A DNA stretch of 64,000 bases from Eubacterium sp. AF16-48 (GTDB lineage: Bacteria > Bacillota > Clostridia > Lachnospirales > Lachnospiraceae), in contig NZ_QUHB01000002.1 in the NCBI RefSeq assembly GCF_003479405.1, forward strand, positions 310,001 to 374,000. The letters are read 5' to 3'. The notes beneath the pieces were generated by a model. That model saw only the letters and a program-made list of their open reading frames with translations. It made no database searches and was not told the origin of the DNA. Made by a program: the position numbers and the translations under genes. Position 1 is the stretch's first letter, and every line of letters begins with the position of its first letter. Below, in pieces: positions 53,567-63,230 of the stretch.

Positions 53567-56533
53567 ATGAAAAAAGGGTCTATAAAAAAGAAATTTAAAG
53601 CAATGATATCTTTTGTTTTGGCGTTAGTGCTATTGGTTCAGCCAATAACTATGCCTAAAGATGTGTATGCATCGGGTAATGTTAAACTTGAAATAAATGG
53701 TTTTCAGATAAGTGCAATGTTAGAAGCATTTAGAACCATTTACTCTGTATCGGAAACAGATAAAACAGATGAAATAGGATTGGTATACGGACTTGCCGAT
53801 TCGGTTTCAGAAGATGAAATGATAGTAGGAAGCTTAAATACTACAGTTCATTCATATGCAGCAACACCATTGGGAGAGACAGGCAAAAAGTACAGTTCAT
53901 TGGATAATGCAAAAAGCTACTGTCTTACAATGGAATTTATAAAAAATGCAGAGTTTTATAAACAGGGCATAAGTGTAAGGGCATATGCTAAATTAAAAGA
54001 TGGCAGTTATGTTTATAGCAATATAAGCACAATGTCTGTATATGACGTAGCAGGAAAACTTTATAACAGAAATCTTATGAGTAATATGAGAGGTCATGAG
54101 TATCTGTATGATAGTATTCTTTCTGTTGTAGACAGTTCATATAAGAAGGTGGATTATATGAACAGAAATACTATTGTTACAGCAGAGGCTGAGGAAAATA
54201 CTACAGTGGCACCTACTGAGAAACCGGCAGAACCGGAGACTACAGCAAAGCCTGAGGAAACAACTACAAAGGCTGAAGTAGATCGTACTACATATAAGAA
54301 ACCGGGAGTTCAAAGTGAAGGTGCTGATGCTGAGGTGGCATCAAATATTTCCCTTAATAAATATATTGACGGAATTGATACGGAATTTTCATCTACAAAA
54401 GGAAATACTTCTAACAATGAAGGAATAAATAACTTGTTTGATGGAAATGTAAATACAAAATTCTTTACAGGGGATGCACCGGTTATTTCCATCGCATGGA
54501 AAATGAAACGTGCTACCATAATCAGAAACTACACATTAGTAACAGCAGGTGATGCAGCTACTTATCCACATAGAAATCCATATAAATGGAAATTGTTAGG
54601 CTCTGTAAACGGTACTGACTGGGTACAGCTTGATGCAGTGGACAATGGTGGAATAGGTCATGAAAATAACAAAGGATACTCATATGATACTGATGCTCAA
54701 AAAGCATGTCAGTTCTTTATGTTAAGAATTGAGAGCAGTGGTGATGATGGAAAGTTGTATTACGGCTCACAGTTGTCAGAAATATACATAAAAGGTGATG
54801 TTGTTCAGAAAACAGAAAACATTGGTGTTGATTTAGATGACCATATAAGTGGAATTAACACATCAGCTACAACTGTTGTAGGATATAATGGAAATGAAGG
54901 TGTTGAGAATCTTTTTGACGGTGATACATCAACAAAATTATTTACCAATACTGCAACACCATGTTCAATAGCGTGGACAATGAAGGAAAGCACATCGTTA
55001 TATAGTTATACTTTAACAACTGCCAATGATAACGCTACATATAAGAACCGTTCAATAAAATCATGGGTGTTATATGGTTCAAATGATGGAAATAACTGGG
55101 ATGTAATTGACACGGTAAATGATAGTGGAATAATGGATGTTAATTATGCTGATTATACATACATTGTAGATAACGTTGGCTCATATAAACATTTTAAATT
55201 AACAGTAACAGAAGGATATGGAGATTCATTCCAATTATCGGAAATTAGCTTAAAGGGATGTGCATTATTACTGGAAAATGAGTACGAAGCTATTTTCACA
55301 GGAGACTGGGATCAGGTTACTGCAACAAACTATAAGAAGAATCTTAAGGATTTATTCTATCAGGTTTATCCACGTCAGTATACAAGATGGGGAACAGGTT
55401 CAGAACCTAAGAGAATGTTTATAGTAGCAGATAAGGGTTATGACGGAGTTGCATACACTATGGGAAATTCCATTGTAATTTCAGTAGACTGGATGAATTC
55501 TAATCCGGTAGGTATAGGATATTTCTCTCACGAGCTTACTCATGCAGCACAGCAGTACGGAAATGTTACATCTTCCGGTTCAGCGTGGTGGGTTGAAAAT
55601 ATGGCGAACTATGGTGGATTCCGTTATTACCATTGGGCAACTGAAGACAATGTCCAGGTATACCAGGCAAGTGATACATCCCTTCAGGACTGGGGATATC
55701 AGGCATATGGCAATAACAAATGGTTCTTTGCATATATGGATGCAAAATATCCTACAACTAAGTCATCTGACGGAACTGTAAAATTAGGACTTATTGATAG
55801 CATAAATAATATGTTAAAGACAAATAAGGGAACAAAGTATGATGATAATCCAAAGGACACATCTACACCATGGAGCAAGCTGGTATATCAGATAACAGGA
55901 TATGACTGTATTGAGTCACTTCGTCTTAAATATGTGGAAGAATTGAAGAATGGTACATGGGCATTTACAGGATTCAGATATTATCAGGATAACTGGATAA
56001 CAGAAGGAATAGCAGGTGTTGATAATCCTACTTATCCTATGATTGGTCCTAAAACTCATGGCTCAAAAAAAGCCGCAAAGCTGGATACAGCTGTTACAAG
56101 TGGAAACAACTTGTGTAGTGGAGCGTCAATTCTTCATACATCAGGTCAGACAAATGTAAATGAAGCAGCTGAAAAGTTAATTGACGGAAATCTTGATACG
56201 AAATGGTGTTCAAGGAGTTCTTCCGAATCAACATTTAACGGTGTAATGCATTCAGTTAAAATTGACTTAGGAAGTAAGAAGACGTTTAATACATACACAA
56301 TATACAATACACAAAGCAAAGAAAATTTTGCTAATGCATCAGAGTGGGAAATATTGGTATCAGAGGATGGAAAGACATGGACATCTGTTGATTATCAAAA
56401 TAACAACAATAATTCGGTTTCATCATATAATATTGGTACACAGACAGCACGTTACGTTCAGATTAAAATATTTAATCCGGGAGATAGTGCAGGTACAATA
56501 AGGCTATATGAATTCCAGTTGTATAACAAATAA
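53567..56533 (+). CDS. Secreted basic-secretory-protein peptidase with three discoidin domains
   Basis: A 988-aa exported protein. Signal peptide about 1-36; unrecognised N-terminal beta domain about 37-190; a Thr/Glu/Pro linker (about 212-245); two F5/8-type C (discoidin) domains (about 260-415 and 420-566), each with N-x-F-D-G-x-x-x-T-K; a basic secretory protein (BSP) domain (about 567-830) with the zinc-metallopeptidase motif H655-E-L-T-H659-A-A-Q; and a third F5/8 domain (about 845-988). GGAGGT precedes the ATG. The discoidin domains suggest binding to glycans, so the enzyme may act on host mucin or plant glycoprotein. Confidence 0.92.
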   Translation: MKKGSIKKKFKAMISFVLALVLLVQPITMPKDVYASGNVKLEINGFQISAMLEAFRTIYSVSETDKTDEIGLVYGLADSVSEDEMIVGSLNTTVHSYAATPLGETGKKYSSLDNAKSYCLTMEFIKNAEFYKQGISVRAYAKLKDGSYVYSNISTMSVYDVAGKLYNRNLMSNMRGHEYLYDSILSVVDSSYKKVDYMNRNTIVTAEAEENTTVAPTEKPAEPETTAKPEETTTKAEVDRTTYKKPGVQSEGADAEVASNISLNKYIDGIDTEFSSTKGNTSNNEGINNLFDGNVNTKFFTGDAPVISIAWKMKRATIIRNYTLVTAGDAATYPHRNPYKWKLLGSVNGTDWVQLDAVDNGGIGHENNKGYSYDTDAQKACQFFMLRIESSGDDGKLYYGSQLSEIYIKGDVVQKTENIGVDLDDHISGINTSATTVVGYNGNEGVENLFDGDTSTKLFTNTATPCSIAWTMKESTSLYSYTLTTANDNATYKNRSIKSWVLYGSNDGNNWDVIDTVNDSGIMDVNYADYTYIVDNVGSYKHFKLTVTEGYGDSFQLSEISLKGCALLLENEYEAIFTGDWDQVTATNYKKNLKDLFYQVYPRQYTRWGTGSEPKRMFIVADKGYDGVAYTMGNSIVISVDWMNSNPVGIGYFSHELTHAAQQYGNVTSSGSAWWVENMANYGGFRYYHWATEDNVQVYQASDTSLQDWGYQAYGNNKWFFAYMDAKYPTTKSSDGTVKLGLIDSINNMLKTNKGTKYDDNPKDTSTPWSKLVYQITGYDCIESLRLKYVEELKNGTWAFTGFRYYQDNWITEGIAGVDNPTYPMIGPKTHGSKKAAKLDTAVTSGNNLCSGASILHTSGQTNVNEAAEKLIDGNLDTKWCSRSSSESTFNGVMHSVKIDLGSKKTFNTYTIYNTQSKENFANASEWEILVSEDGKTWTSVDYQNNNNNSVSSYNIGTQTARYVQIKIFNPGDSAGTIRLYEFQLYNK

Positions 56534-56546
56534 TATATAAAAAATA

Positions 56547-56594
56547 CCCCCTATAGTCGTATTAATTTAATTAAATATGGCTATAGGGGATTTT
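56547..56594. terminator. Bidirectional terminator between BSP and maf genes
   Basis: CCCCTATAG pairs with CTATAGGGG (56581-56589), extended inward by further A-T and G-T pairs. T-runs follow on the plus strand, and A-runs before it give one to the minus strand. It borders the stop codon of maf. Confidence 0.88.
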
Positions 56595-57221
56595 TTATTT
56601 CATTAAATTAAGCTCATGATAAAGGCGGGCAATTGGAAGTCCCACAACATTATTATAATCTCCATTGATACCTTTTACATATACGGCAAATTGTCCCTGA
56701 ATACCGTATCCTCCGGCTTTGTCATAGCAATCTCCGGTAGAAATATAGCTGCTTATTTCTAGGTCTGTCATAGGATATAAAGTAACATCTGTAGATTCAA
56801 AAAATGAGTAAATTTCTTTATGCTTTGTATTAAAATCATATTTTATTAATGTAACTCCGGTATAAACCTTATGAGTTGAATCCTGAATGGATTTAATCAT
56901 TGAAAATGCTTCTTCAAAGTTTTTAGGTTTTCCCATTATTTTACCGTTTTTGGTAACTATGGTGTCGGCACCAATAACTAAAAAAGACAAATCTTCAAAA
57001 GCCATAAGAGAAAAATCTATATGAGACATAAGCTTGTTAAAAACATCGTCAGCTTTTTGAAGGGAAAGTTCTTTTACAATATCGGAAGGGATAGATTTAG
57101 TGATTTTCTCATCAACCTCTGATTTTATGATTTCAAATTCAAAACCTGCCTGCTTCATAAGTTCACATCTTCTGGGAGATTGAGATGCTAAAATAATTTT
57201 TGTTTTATCTAAATTAATCAT
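56595..57221 (-). CDS. maf: Maf-like nucleoside triphosphate pyrophosphatase
   Basis: House-cleaning pyrophosphatase for non-canonical or dTTP/UTP nucleotides, linked to septum control. The 208-aa protein has L-A-S-Q-S-P-R-R, V-I-G-A-D-T-I-V, G-K-P and D-K-A-G-G-Y-G-I-Q-G-Q-F. Maf proteins are usually about 190 residues; this one has a short insert at about 60-80. A single gene, convergent with the BSP peptidase. Confidence 0.93.
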   Translation of the reverse strand: MINLDKTKIILASQSPRRCELMKQAGFEFEIIKSEVDEKITKSIPSDIVKELSLQKADDVFNKLMSHIDFSLMAFEDLSFLVIGADTIVTKNGKIMGKPKNFEEAFSMIKSIQDSTHKVYTGVTLIKYDFNTKHKEIYSFFESTDVTLYPMTDLEISSYISTGDCYDKAGGYGIQGQFAVYVKGINGDYNNVVGLPIARLYHELNLMK

Positions 57222-57349
57222 ATTTACTCCTTAAACTTTAATATAAATACCAGTATAATTTACCAGTGAAAATAAATTTTGTAAACAACTAACAAAGTAA
57301 TATTTTTAAGGATTATTATAGATAGAAATGAAAGAAAGGAAAGCAGTGG

Positions 57350-57844
57350 ATGAATAAAATAAGAAAATTTATTGTTACAATGCTTGTAATTACCATGGTA
57401 ACTACAGTGGCACCAATATGGAATGTTTCAGCAAATAATACTGTAGGTAAAAAGGTTACTGTCACAACAAAAAAGAAAAAGGTTAAAAGAAAAAAGAAAC
57501 CTAAAGCCTATATAAAGGTAGCTAAGGTGAAACGCACAAAGAAAGCGGTAAAGGTGAAGGTTAAGTTCATTAACAAAACTAACCGGGAAAAATACTATGG
57601 TGAGGTATACTTTATCAAAAAATATGTTAATGGAAAATGGCGGAAAGTTGAGTATGGACATGGTGGTAAAATGGCTTTTAATAGCATAGCGTATGTACTT
57701 CCTAAAAAGTCATCGGCATATAAAACATATAATCTTACATATGCATATAATAAAGAAGACCTGCAACCGGGAAAATATAGAATATATGTGGACTATGATG
57801 TGAAGGCTAGGGGACGGTATGCTACATTCAGAATAAAAAGATAA
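57350..57844 (+). CDS. Secreted lysine-rich protein with Ig-like fold
   Basis: A 164-aa exported protein. Signal peptide 1-28 (ends V-S-A), a Lys/Arg-rich stretch (about 33-55) and a beta domain with K-K-Y-V-N-G-K-W-R-K-V-E and L-Q-P-G-K-Y-R-I-Y-V, the pattern of immunoglobulin-like bacterial domains. The strong positive charge would suit binding to cell wall polymers. GAAAGGAAAG precedes the ATG. Function unknown. Confidence 0.78.
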   Translation: MNKIRKFIVTMLVITMVTTVAPIWNVSANNTVGKKVTVTTKKKKVKRKKKPKAYIKVAKVKRTKKAVKVKVKFINKTNREKYYGEVYFIKKYVNGKWRKVEYGHGGKMAFNSIAYVLPKKSSAYKTYNLTYAYNKEDLQPGKYRIYVDYDVKARGRYATFRIKR

Positions 57845-57852
57845 TCTATAGT

Positions 57853-57896
57853 AAAAAATAACAGCTTTTCTAAATATTAGAAGGCTGTTATTTTTT
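57853..57896 (+). terminator. Intrinsic terminator after the lysine-rich protein gene
   Basis: TAACAGC (57859-57865) pairs with GCTGTTA (57884-57890), flanked by A and T runs, with an inner TTCTAA/TTAGAA pairing. Confidence 0.85.
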
Positions 57897-58036
57897 GTGA
57901 GGATTTTTATTGGTATATACAGGAATAATGTATTTTATTAGTGCAAAAACATGATTGAGTAATAAAGAAAAACGTTGTAAATCCGTTAATTTTTTCTAAT
58001 ATCAATAATTATTTATTGAAAAACGATAAAAATATA

Positions 58037-58065
58037 TTGACTTTCATACATTAGAGGATTATTAT
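58037..58065 (+). promoter_or_regulatory. Promoter of the DUF2975-XRE-DUF4173 cassette
   Basis: TTGACT (58037-58042), 17 bases, TATTAT (58060-58065). The remaining 57897-58036 is AT-rich without a gene. Confidence 0.75.
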
Positions 58066-58111
58066 GAATTGTAAGGATACCAGTAAATTAAAACTTTAAA
58101 AGGAGGACAAA

Positions 58112-58561
58112 ATGAAGTTAAATATTACCAGATTTACAAAGGCTGTTCTTGATATTATGTTTGTTTTAGGAATACTTATCACAGCCACATTACCTTTTCT
58201 ACTGAAAACATATGGAAAATATGTGGAGCCGGGAATAGAAAAGTACATATGGCAAAACAGTGTGGTATTGGGGCTTTGTGGAATATTTTCCCTTATGATT
58301 GTATGGGAGTTAAGAAAAATGTTTAAAACCGTAATAGCAGATGACTGCTTTGTTAGAAATAACGTGACAAGTCTTAAAAAAATGTCCATATACAGTGTAG
58401 GAATTGTATTTTTTATGGCAGTGAAATGCCTATTTAACATAACCCTTGCCACTATGGCGATAATGATGGTTTTTATAATTGCAGGATTATTTAGCCGTGT
58501 ACTGGCACAGGTGTTTGACAAGGCCGTAACTTATAAACTGGAAAATGATTTAACAATATAG
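58112..58561 (+). CDS. DUF2975 membrane protein
   Basis: A 149-aa protein with four membrane segments and the middle K-T-V-I-A-D-D-C-F-V-R-N-N loop typical of DUF2975. AAGGAGG precedes the ATG. DUF2975 proteins are nearly always followed by a tiny XRE regulator, as here; I infer a membrane sensor for that regulator, though this is not proven. Confidence 0.85.
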   Translation: MKLNITRFTKAVLDIMFVLGILITATLPFLLKTYGKYVEPGIEKYIWQNSVVLGLCGIFSLMIVWELRKMFKTVIADDCFVRNNVTSLKKMSIYSVGIVFFMAVKCLFNITLATMAIMMVFIIAGLFSRVLAQVFDKAVTYKLENDLTI

Positions 58562-58571
58562 GAGGTGCCCG

Positions 58572-58778
58572 ATGGCTATAGTAATAAATTTAGATGTGGT
58601 TATGGCACAAAGGAAAATGGGCTTAACGGAGTTATCCCAAAAGGTGGGAATAACTCAGGCAAATTTATCTATTCTTAAAAACAATAAGGCGAAAGCAATC
58701 CGTTTTTCAACATTAGATGAAATATGTAAGGTTTTACAGTGCCAGCCGGGAGATATATTACAGTTTGTGGAGGATTAA
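58572..58778 (+). CDS. Small XRE regulator (YozG-like)
   Basis: A 68-aa protein that is only an HTH domain: M-G-L-T-E-L-S-Q-K-V-G-I-T-Q-A-N-L-S-I-L, then the C-Q-P-G-D-I-L-Q-F-V-E-D end. This matches the YozG class partnered with DUF2975. AGGAGGTG sits ten bases after the DUF2975 stop. Likely regulates its own cassette. Confidence 0.9.
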   Translation: MAIVINLDVVMAQRKMGLTELSQKVGITQANLSILKNNKAKAIRFSTLDEICKVLQCQPGDILQFVED

Positions 58779-58781
58779 TTT

Positions 58782-60248
58782 ATGGAAAATAATATGAGAA
58801 AAGAAATGGAAGAGAAAGAAAAACAGGATTTTAAGGTGCTGGGATTATCGTCATTTATATATGCAGTGGTACTTACTTTTTGCCTTTACAAGAATTTTTC
58901 GGGAATTACCAATGTGCTGTGGACAGTGGCAACGGTAATTTATATTGCGTATGTGGCACGTAAATATGAAAAAAAGCAAAAGCCAATAAATATTTTTTAT
59001 GATTGCGTAATCATACTTCTTGGAATTTCAAATTTTACTACGGATAATCAGAGTATTCTGTTTTTTAACTATATGGTGATTTTCATAGCCATAGCAGTAA
59101 ATATGATATATATGTTTATTGACATAAAAAAACTGGGAATGTGCATTCAATCCATGGCTGTGTGCCAGTGTATATTTGGATGCATAGGAGAACTGTCAAA
59201 GCCTTTTACCCATGGAATAAAAGCATTAAAAATGGATAAAGACCGAAATAAAAATATAAAATACATATTAATTGGTGTAGGCTGTGCTCTGCCTGTTGTA
59301 ATGATGGTAACCATTATCCTAGCCAGTGCAGATAGTGTTTTTAGAAACATGATAGTTAAAATTTTTAAATTAGATACTCTTATTCTTAATTTAACCGGAA
59401 TAGTAATTATGATAATTGTATCTTATGCCCTGGCATATGCATTTTCTTTTTATGTGAAAAATGGAAAAGTATACATAAATGAAAAAGAAAACAAGATGGC
59501 TGCACTTCCCGTTAATATAATTATGTCAATGGTAGCTGTTGTTTATGTGATGTTTGCCACTATACAGGTGGTATATCTATTTGGTCATGGAGGCAGTCTT
59601 CCTCAGGGATATACATATGCACAATATGCCAGACAGGGATTTTTCCAGCTGTTGTTTTTAAGTTGTGTAAATGTTCTTGTTATACTGCTTACCATGGAAT
59701 TTGTAAAAGTAAATAAATTCATGAAGGTGGTTTCGGGAGTAATATGCCTGTGTACATTTATAATGATATTTTCCAGCGAATACAGAATGAAAATGTACAT
59801 AGAAGAGTATGGTCTCACTTTTTCAAGGATTTTTGTATTGTGGCTGTTAGTTGTTATAGGTATGGTTATGCTGGGATTAGTCATTAAAAACTTCCATAAA
59901 GAATTAAATTTATTTTCCTTTTCAATGGTAGTTGTAATATGCTGTTTTATTGTTTTGTCCTTTAGTCATGTTGATTATATTATAGCTAAATACAATTTAT
60001 CCCAGTGTCAATATATTATGGATAAAAATAAAAATGATGACCCTTATGAGATAAATATTTATGTGGATATGGATTATATCATTAATCTTTCAGCAGACAG
60101 TGTGCCGGCGGTTTTGGATGAGAAAAATGAGAAGGTGACACGATATTTAAACAAAAAGAGGTATTATAAGAAATTAGAAAAATACAAAGACGGTGGAATA
60201 AGGAGTTTTAATTTATCAAGATATAATGCAGGAAAGAATGTAAAGTAA
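58782..60248 (+). CDS. DUF4173-like polytopic membrane protein
   Basis: A 488-aa protein with about eleven membrane segments and a soluble C-terminal domain (about 420-488). It carries Y-T-Y-A-Q-Y-A-R-Q-G-F-F-Q-L, near the signature of DUF4173/DUF4153 proteins. Its ATG is three bases after the XRE stop, so the three genes are a unit. Function unknown; it is probably the effector of the cassette. Confidence 0.8.
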   Translation: MENNMRKEMEEKEKQDFKVLGLSSFIYAVVLTFCLYKNFSGITNVLWTVATVIYIAYVARKYEKKQKPINIFYDCVIILLGISNFTTDNQSILFFNYMVIFIAIAVNMIYMFIDIKKLGMCIQSMAVCQCIFGCIGELSKPFTHGIKALKMDKDRNKNIKYILIGVGCALPVVMMVTIILASADSVFRNMIVKIFKLDTLILNLTGIVIMIIVSYALAYAFSFYVKNGKVYINEKENKMAALPVNIIMSMVAVVYVMFATIQVVYLFGHGGSLPQGYTYAQYARQGFFQLLFLSCVNVLVILLTMEFVKVNKFMKVVSGVICLCTFIMIFSSEYRMKMYIEEYGLTFSRIFVLWLLVVIGMVMLGLVIKNFHKELNLFSFSMVVVICCFIVLSFSHVDYIIAKYNLSQCQYIMDKNKNDDPYEINIYVDMDYIINLSADSVPAVLDEKNEKVTRYLNKKRYYKKLEKYKDGGIRSFNLSRYNAGKNVK

Positions 60249-60276
60249 ATATAAATACCATGGAAATAATCATTAC

Positions 60277-60304
60277 TTGATTTTCTACACATAAGGTTTA
60301 TAAT
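60277..60304 (+). promoter_or_regulatory. Promoter of trkA-trkH
   Basis: TTGATT (60277-60282), 16 bases, perfect TATAAT (60299-60304). Confidence 0.65.
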
Positions 60305-60343
60305 AACTTTGTTTAGTATGTTCTTTTATGGGAGGATAGATAA

Positions 60344-61702
60344 TTGAGAATTATTATTGCTGGAGATGGAAAAGTTGGCGCAACTCTGACTAGAAAATTG
60401 TCAGCAGAAGGGTGTGATTTAACTTTAATTGATTCCAATCCAAAGGTATTAGAGGCAAGCTTAGAGAGATATGACGTTATGGCAATTCAGGGAAACTGTG
60501 CATTAATGTCAGTATTGAATAAGGCTGAAATCAAAAAAACAGACTTGCTTATTGCAGCTACCGGAGCAGATGAAATTAATTTATTATCTTGTATGACAGC
60601 ACATAAGATGAATGACAGATTACATACAATAGCAAGAATAAGAAATCCGGAATATAGTGAACAGATTTATAACATGAGCGGAGAATTTGGGTTATCTTTG
60701 GCTGTTAATCCTGAAAAGCAGACAGCAATTGAAATAGAGAGATTGCTTAAATATCCGGGATTTTTACAGAGAGATACCTTTGCAAAGGGAAAAGTTGAAA
60801 TTGTGGAATTAGAAATTGATGGAAAGAGTGTTCTTAAAGATGTTTCCCTTAATGAACTGTACGGAATAATTAAGTGTAAAATACTGGTTTGCGCAGTTAG
60901 AAGAAATGGTGTTGTTGTGGCACCGGATGGTAACTTTATTTTAAGGGAAGGTGACCGTATTTACGTTACTGCACCAAGCACCAATATGAGTATTTTATTG
61001 AAAAATCTTGGTATTATTACCCATAAAATTAAAAATGTAATTTTGTGTGGTGGTGGAAGAGTAAGCTATTATTTGGCAAAGAAACTAGAAGGAACGGGAG
61101 TGTCTGTAAAGATTATTGAACAGGATCCCGACAGAGCGAGAAATCTTGCGGAAATGTTGCCGGAGACAACTATTATCAATGGTGATGCCAGCAGAAGAAC
61201 TATGTTAGAAAGTCAGGGAATAGAAAATTGTGATGCATTAATTACCTTAACAGGTATGGACGAGCTTAACATTATTATTTCCTTATATGCTAAAAGCAGT
61301 GGAGTGCCGAAGGTTATTACAAAGGTTGCCCATACTGAAAAAAGTAATATACAGGACAGCTTGCAAATAGGAAGCGTGGTTTGTCCTAAAGAATTGTGCT
61401 GCAATACCATAGTAAGATATGTAAGAGCATTAGAGGCACAGACAGGAGCGGCAATTTCAGTTCATAGTATAGTTGACGGACAGGTGGAAGCTTTGGAATT
61501 TTTAGCTGACGAACATACTAAAAATTGCGGAATGGCATTAAGAGATGTAAAAGTAAGAAAAAATGTACTTATTGTATGTATTACTCACAAAGGAAAAACA
61601 GTTATACCTGATGGTGAATCAAAGTTTGAAGTGGGAGATACAGTTATTGTAGTTGCTACGGGAGATGCGGTAATACATAAGCTTAATGATATTTTTGATT
61701 AA
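60344..61702 (+). CDS. trkA: Trk potassium-uptake regulator TrkA
   Basis: Cytosolic gating subunit of the K+ transporter, 452 aa. It has two RCK/KTN halves, each with a Rossmann G-D-G-K-V-G or G-G-G-R-V-S start and a following TrkA-C domain. Start is TTG 60344 with GGGAGGAT six bases upstream. trkH follows after 15 bases. Confidence 0.95.
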   Translation: MRIIIAGDGKVGATLTRKLSAEGCDLTLIDSNPKVLEASLERYDVMAIQGNCALMSVLNKAEIKKTDLLIAATGADEINLLSCMTAHKMNDRLHTIARIRNPEYSEQIYNMSGEFGLSLAVNPEKQTAIEIERLLKYPGFLQRDTFAKGKVEIVELEIDGKSVLKDVSLNELYGIIKCKILVCAVRRNGVVVAPDGNFILREGDRIYVTAPSTNMSILLKNLGIITHKIKNVILCGGGRVSYYLAKKLEGTGVSVKIIEQDPDRARNLAEMLPETTIINGDASRRTMLESQGIENCDALITLTGMDELNIIISLYAKSSGVPKVITKVAHTEKSNIQDSLQIGSVVCPKELCCNTIVRYVRALEAQTGAAISVHSIVDGQVEALEFLADEHTKNCGMALRDVKVRKNVLIVCITHKGKTVIPDGESKFEVGDTVIVVATGDAVIHKLNDIFD

Positions 61703-61717
61703 TGAAAGGAAGTAATA

Positions 61718-63175
61718 ATGAACTATAAAGTTATGGGTCGTTTCATCTCAAAAATATTGGCAGTTGAAGCGGTCTTTATGACACCGGCAATGTTAATATG
61801 TGTCTTTGACAAAGAGTATAAGGCATTTATAAGTTTTGTCCTTAGTATATTAATTATTATGGCTGTATCAGCATTGTTATTTGTTTTGGGAAGAAAGGCA
61901 AAACAGCGTTTCTTTGTAAAGGAAGGTTTAGCCTGTGTAGGTTTAAGCTGGATAGCCATTAGTTTATTAGGATGTCTCCCTTTTTATATATCAGGGGAAA
62001 TTCCACATTTTATTGATGCGTTATTTGAAATGGTATCAGGATTTACCACTACAGGTTCCTCAATTCTTCCTGAGGTGGAAACTATGTCCAGAGGAATGCT
62101 TTACTGGAGAAGTTTCAGTCACTGGTTAGGTGGAATGGGAGTTCTGGTATTTTTGCTGGCAGTTACTCCGGCTAATGGAAGAAGTAACAGATTTACTCTT
62201 CATCTATTAAGGGCTGAAAGCCCGGGGCCTAATGTGGAAAAATTAGCACCGAGAATGCGTGACACGGCAATGATATTATATATGTTATATATGGCACTTA
62301 CAGTAATTAATGTAATATTTTTACTGTTAGGAGGAATGTCGTTGTTTGACTCAGTCTGTACGGCATTTGGAACAGCAGGAACCGGTGGATTTGGAATTAA
62401 AAATGACAGTATGGCAGGATATAGTCCTTACATTCAAAATGTCTGCACCATATTTATGTTATTGTTTGGTGTAAATTTCAGTTGTTATTACCTTCTTTTG
62501 TTAAGAAGATTTAAAACAGTGTTAAAGGATGGGGAACTTAGATTATATTTAGGATTGGTTGTTGCAAGCATTACAGCTATAACCATTAATATTTACCATA
62601 TGTTTGGAAGTATTGGGGAAGCTTTACATCATGCAGCTTTTACCGTAGCCAGTATAATTACAACTACGGGTTTTGCTACTGTAGATTTTGATAAATGGCC
62701 TGAGTTTTCTAAATCAATAATAGTTGTGTTAATGATGATTGGAGCATGTGCAGGTAGTACCGGCGGCGGATTTAAGTGTGGAAGGTTGTTGCTATTGTTA
62801 AAGAGCATACGACGTGGAATAAGAAAGACCTTAAATCCAAATAAAGTTGAAGTTATAAGAAACAATGGAAATGCTGTAAATGAAAAAGTAATTAGCGGAA
62901 TCAATATTTACGTGGCAACATATTTTATTATTATTTTTGGAAGCTTTTTGCTAATAGCAGTGGATGGATTTTCAATTATTACTAATTTTACGGCTGTTTT
63001 ATCCTGCTTTAACAATATAGGTCCGGGACTTGATCAGGTAGGCCCTACATGTAATTTTGGACTATTTAGTGATTTTTCAAAAATAATATTAATAATAGAT
63101 ATGTTAGCCGGCAGATTGGAAATATACCCTATATTAATATTGTTTTCAAGGGATGTATGGAGTTTCAAAAGATAG
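61718..63175 (+). CDS. trkH: Potassium uptake channel subunit TrkH
   Basis: Membrane K+ channel of the Trk system, 485 aa. The four selectivity-filter loops read T-T-T-G-S-S, G-T-G-G-F-G, T-T-T-G-F-A and N-N-I-G-P-G, typical of TrkH. AAGGAAG precedes the ATG. It should pair with the TrkA gene directly upstream. Confidence 0.95.
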   Translation: MNYKVMGRFISKILAVEAVFMTPAMLICVFDKEYKAFISFVLSILIIMAVSALLFVLGRKAKQRFFVKEGLACVGLSWIAISLLGCLPFYISGEIPHFIDALFEMVSGFTTTGSSILPEVETMSRGMLYWRSFSHWLGGMGVLVFLLAVTPANGRSNRFTLHLLRAESPGPNVEKLAPRMRDTAMILYMLYMALTVINVIFLLLGGMSLFDSVCTAFGTAGTGGFGIKNDSMAGYSPYIQNVCTIFMLLFGVNFSCYYLLLLRRFKTVLKDGELRLYLGLVVASITAITINIYHMFGSIGEALHHAAFTVASIITTTGFATVDFDKWPEFSKSIIVVLMMIGACAGSTGGGFKCGRLLLLLKSIRRGIRKTLNPNKVEVIRNNGNAVNEKVISGINIYVATYFIIIFGSFLLIAVDGFSIITNFTAVLSCFNNIGPGLDQVGPTCNFGLFSDFSKIILIIDMLAGRLEIYPILILFSRDVWSFKR

Positions 63176-63230
63176 AGTTGTGAAAAAAATACCGGTGATG
63201 TATAATATCTTTTATGATTAGGAGATAGTT

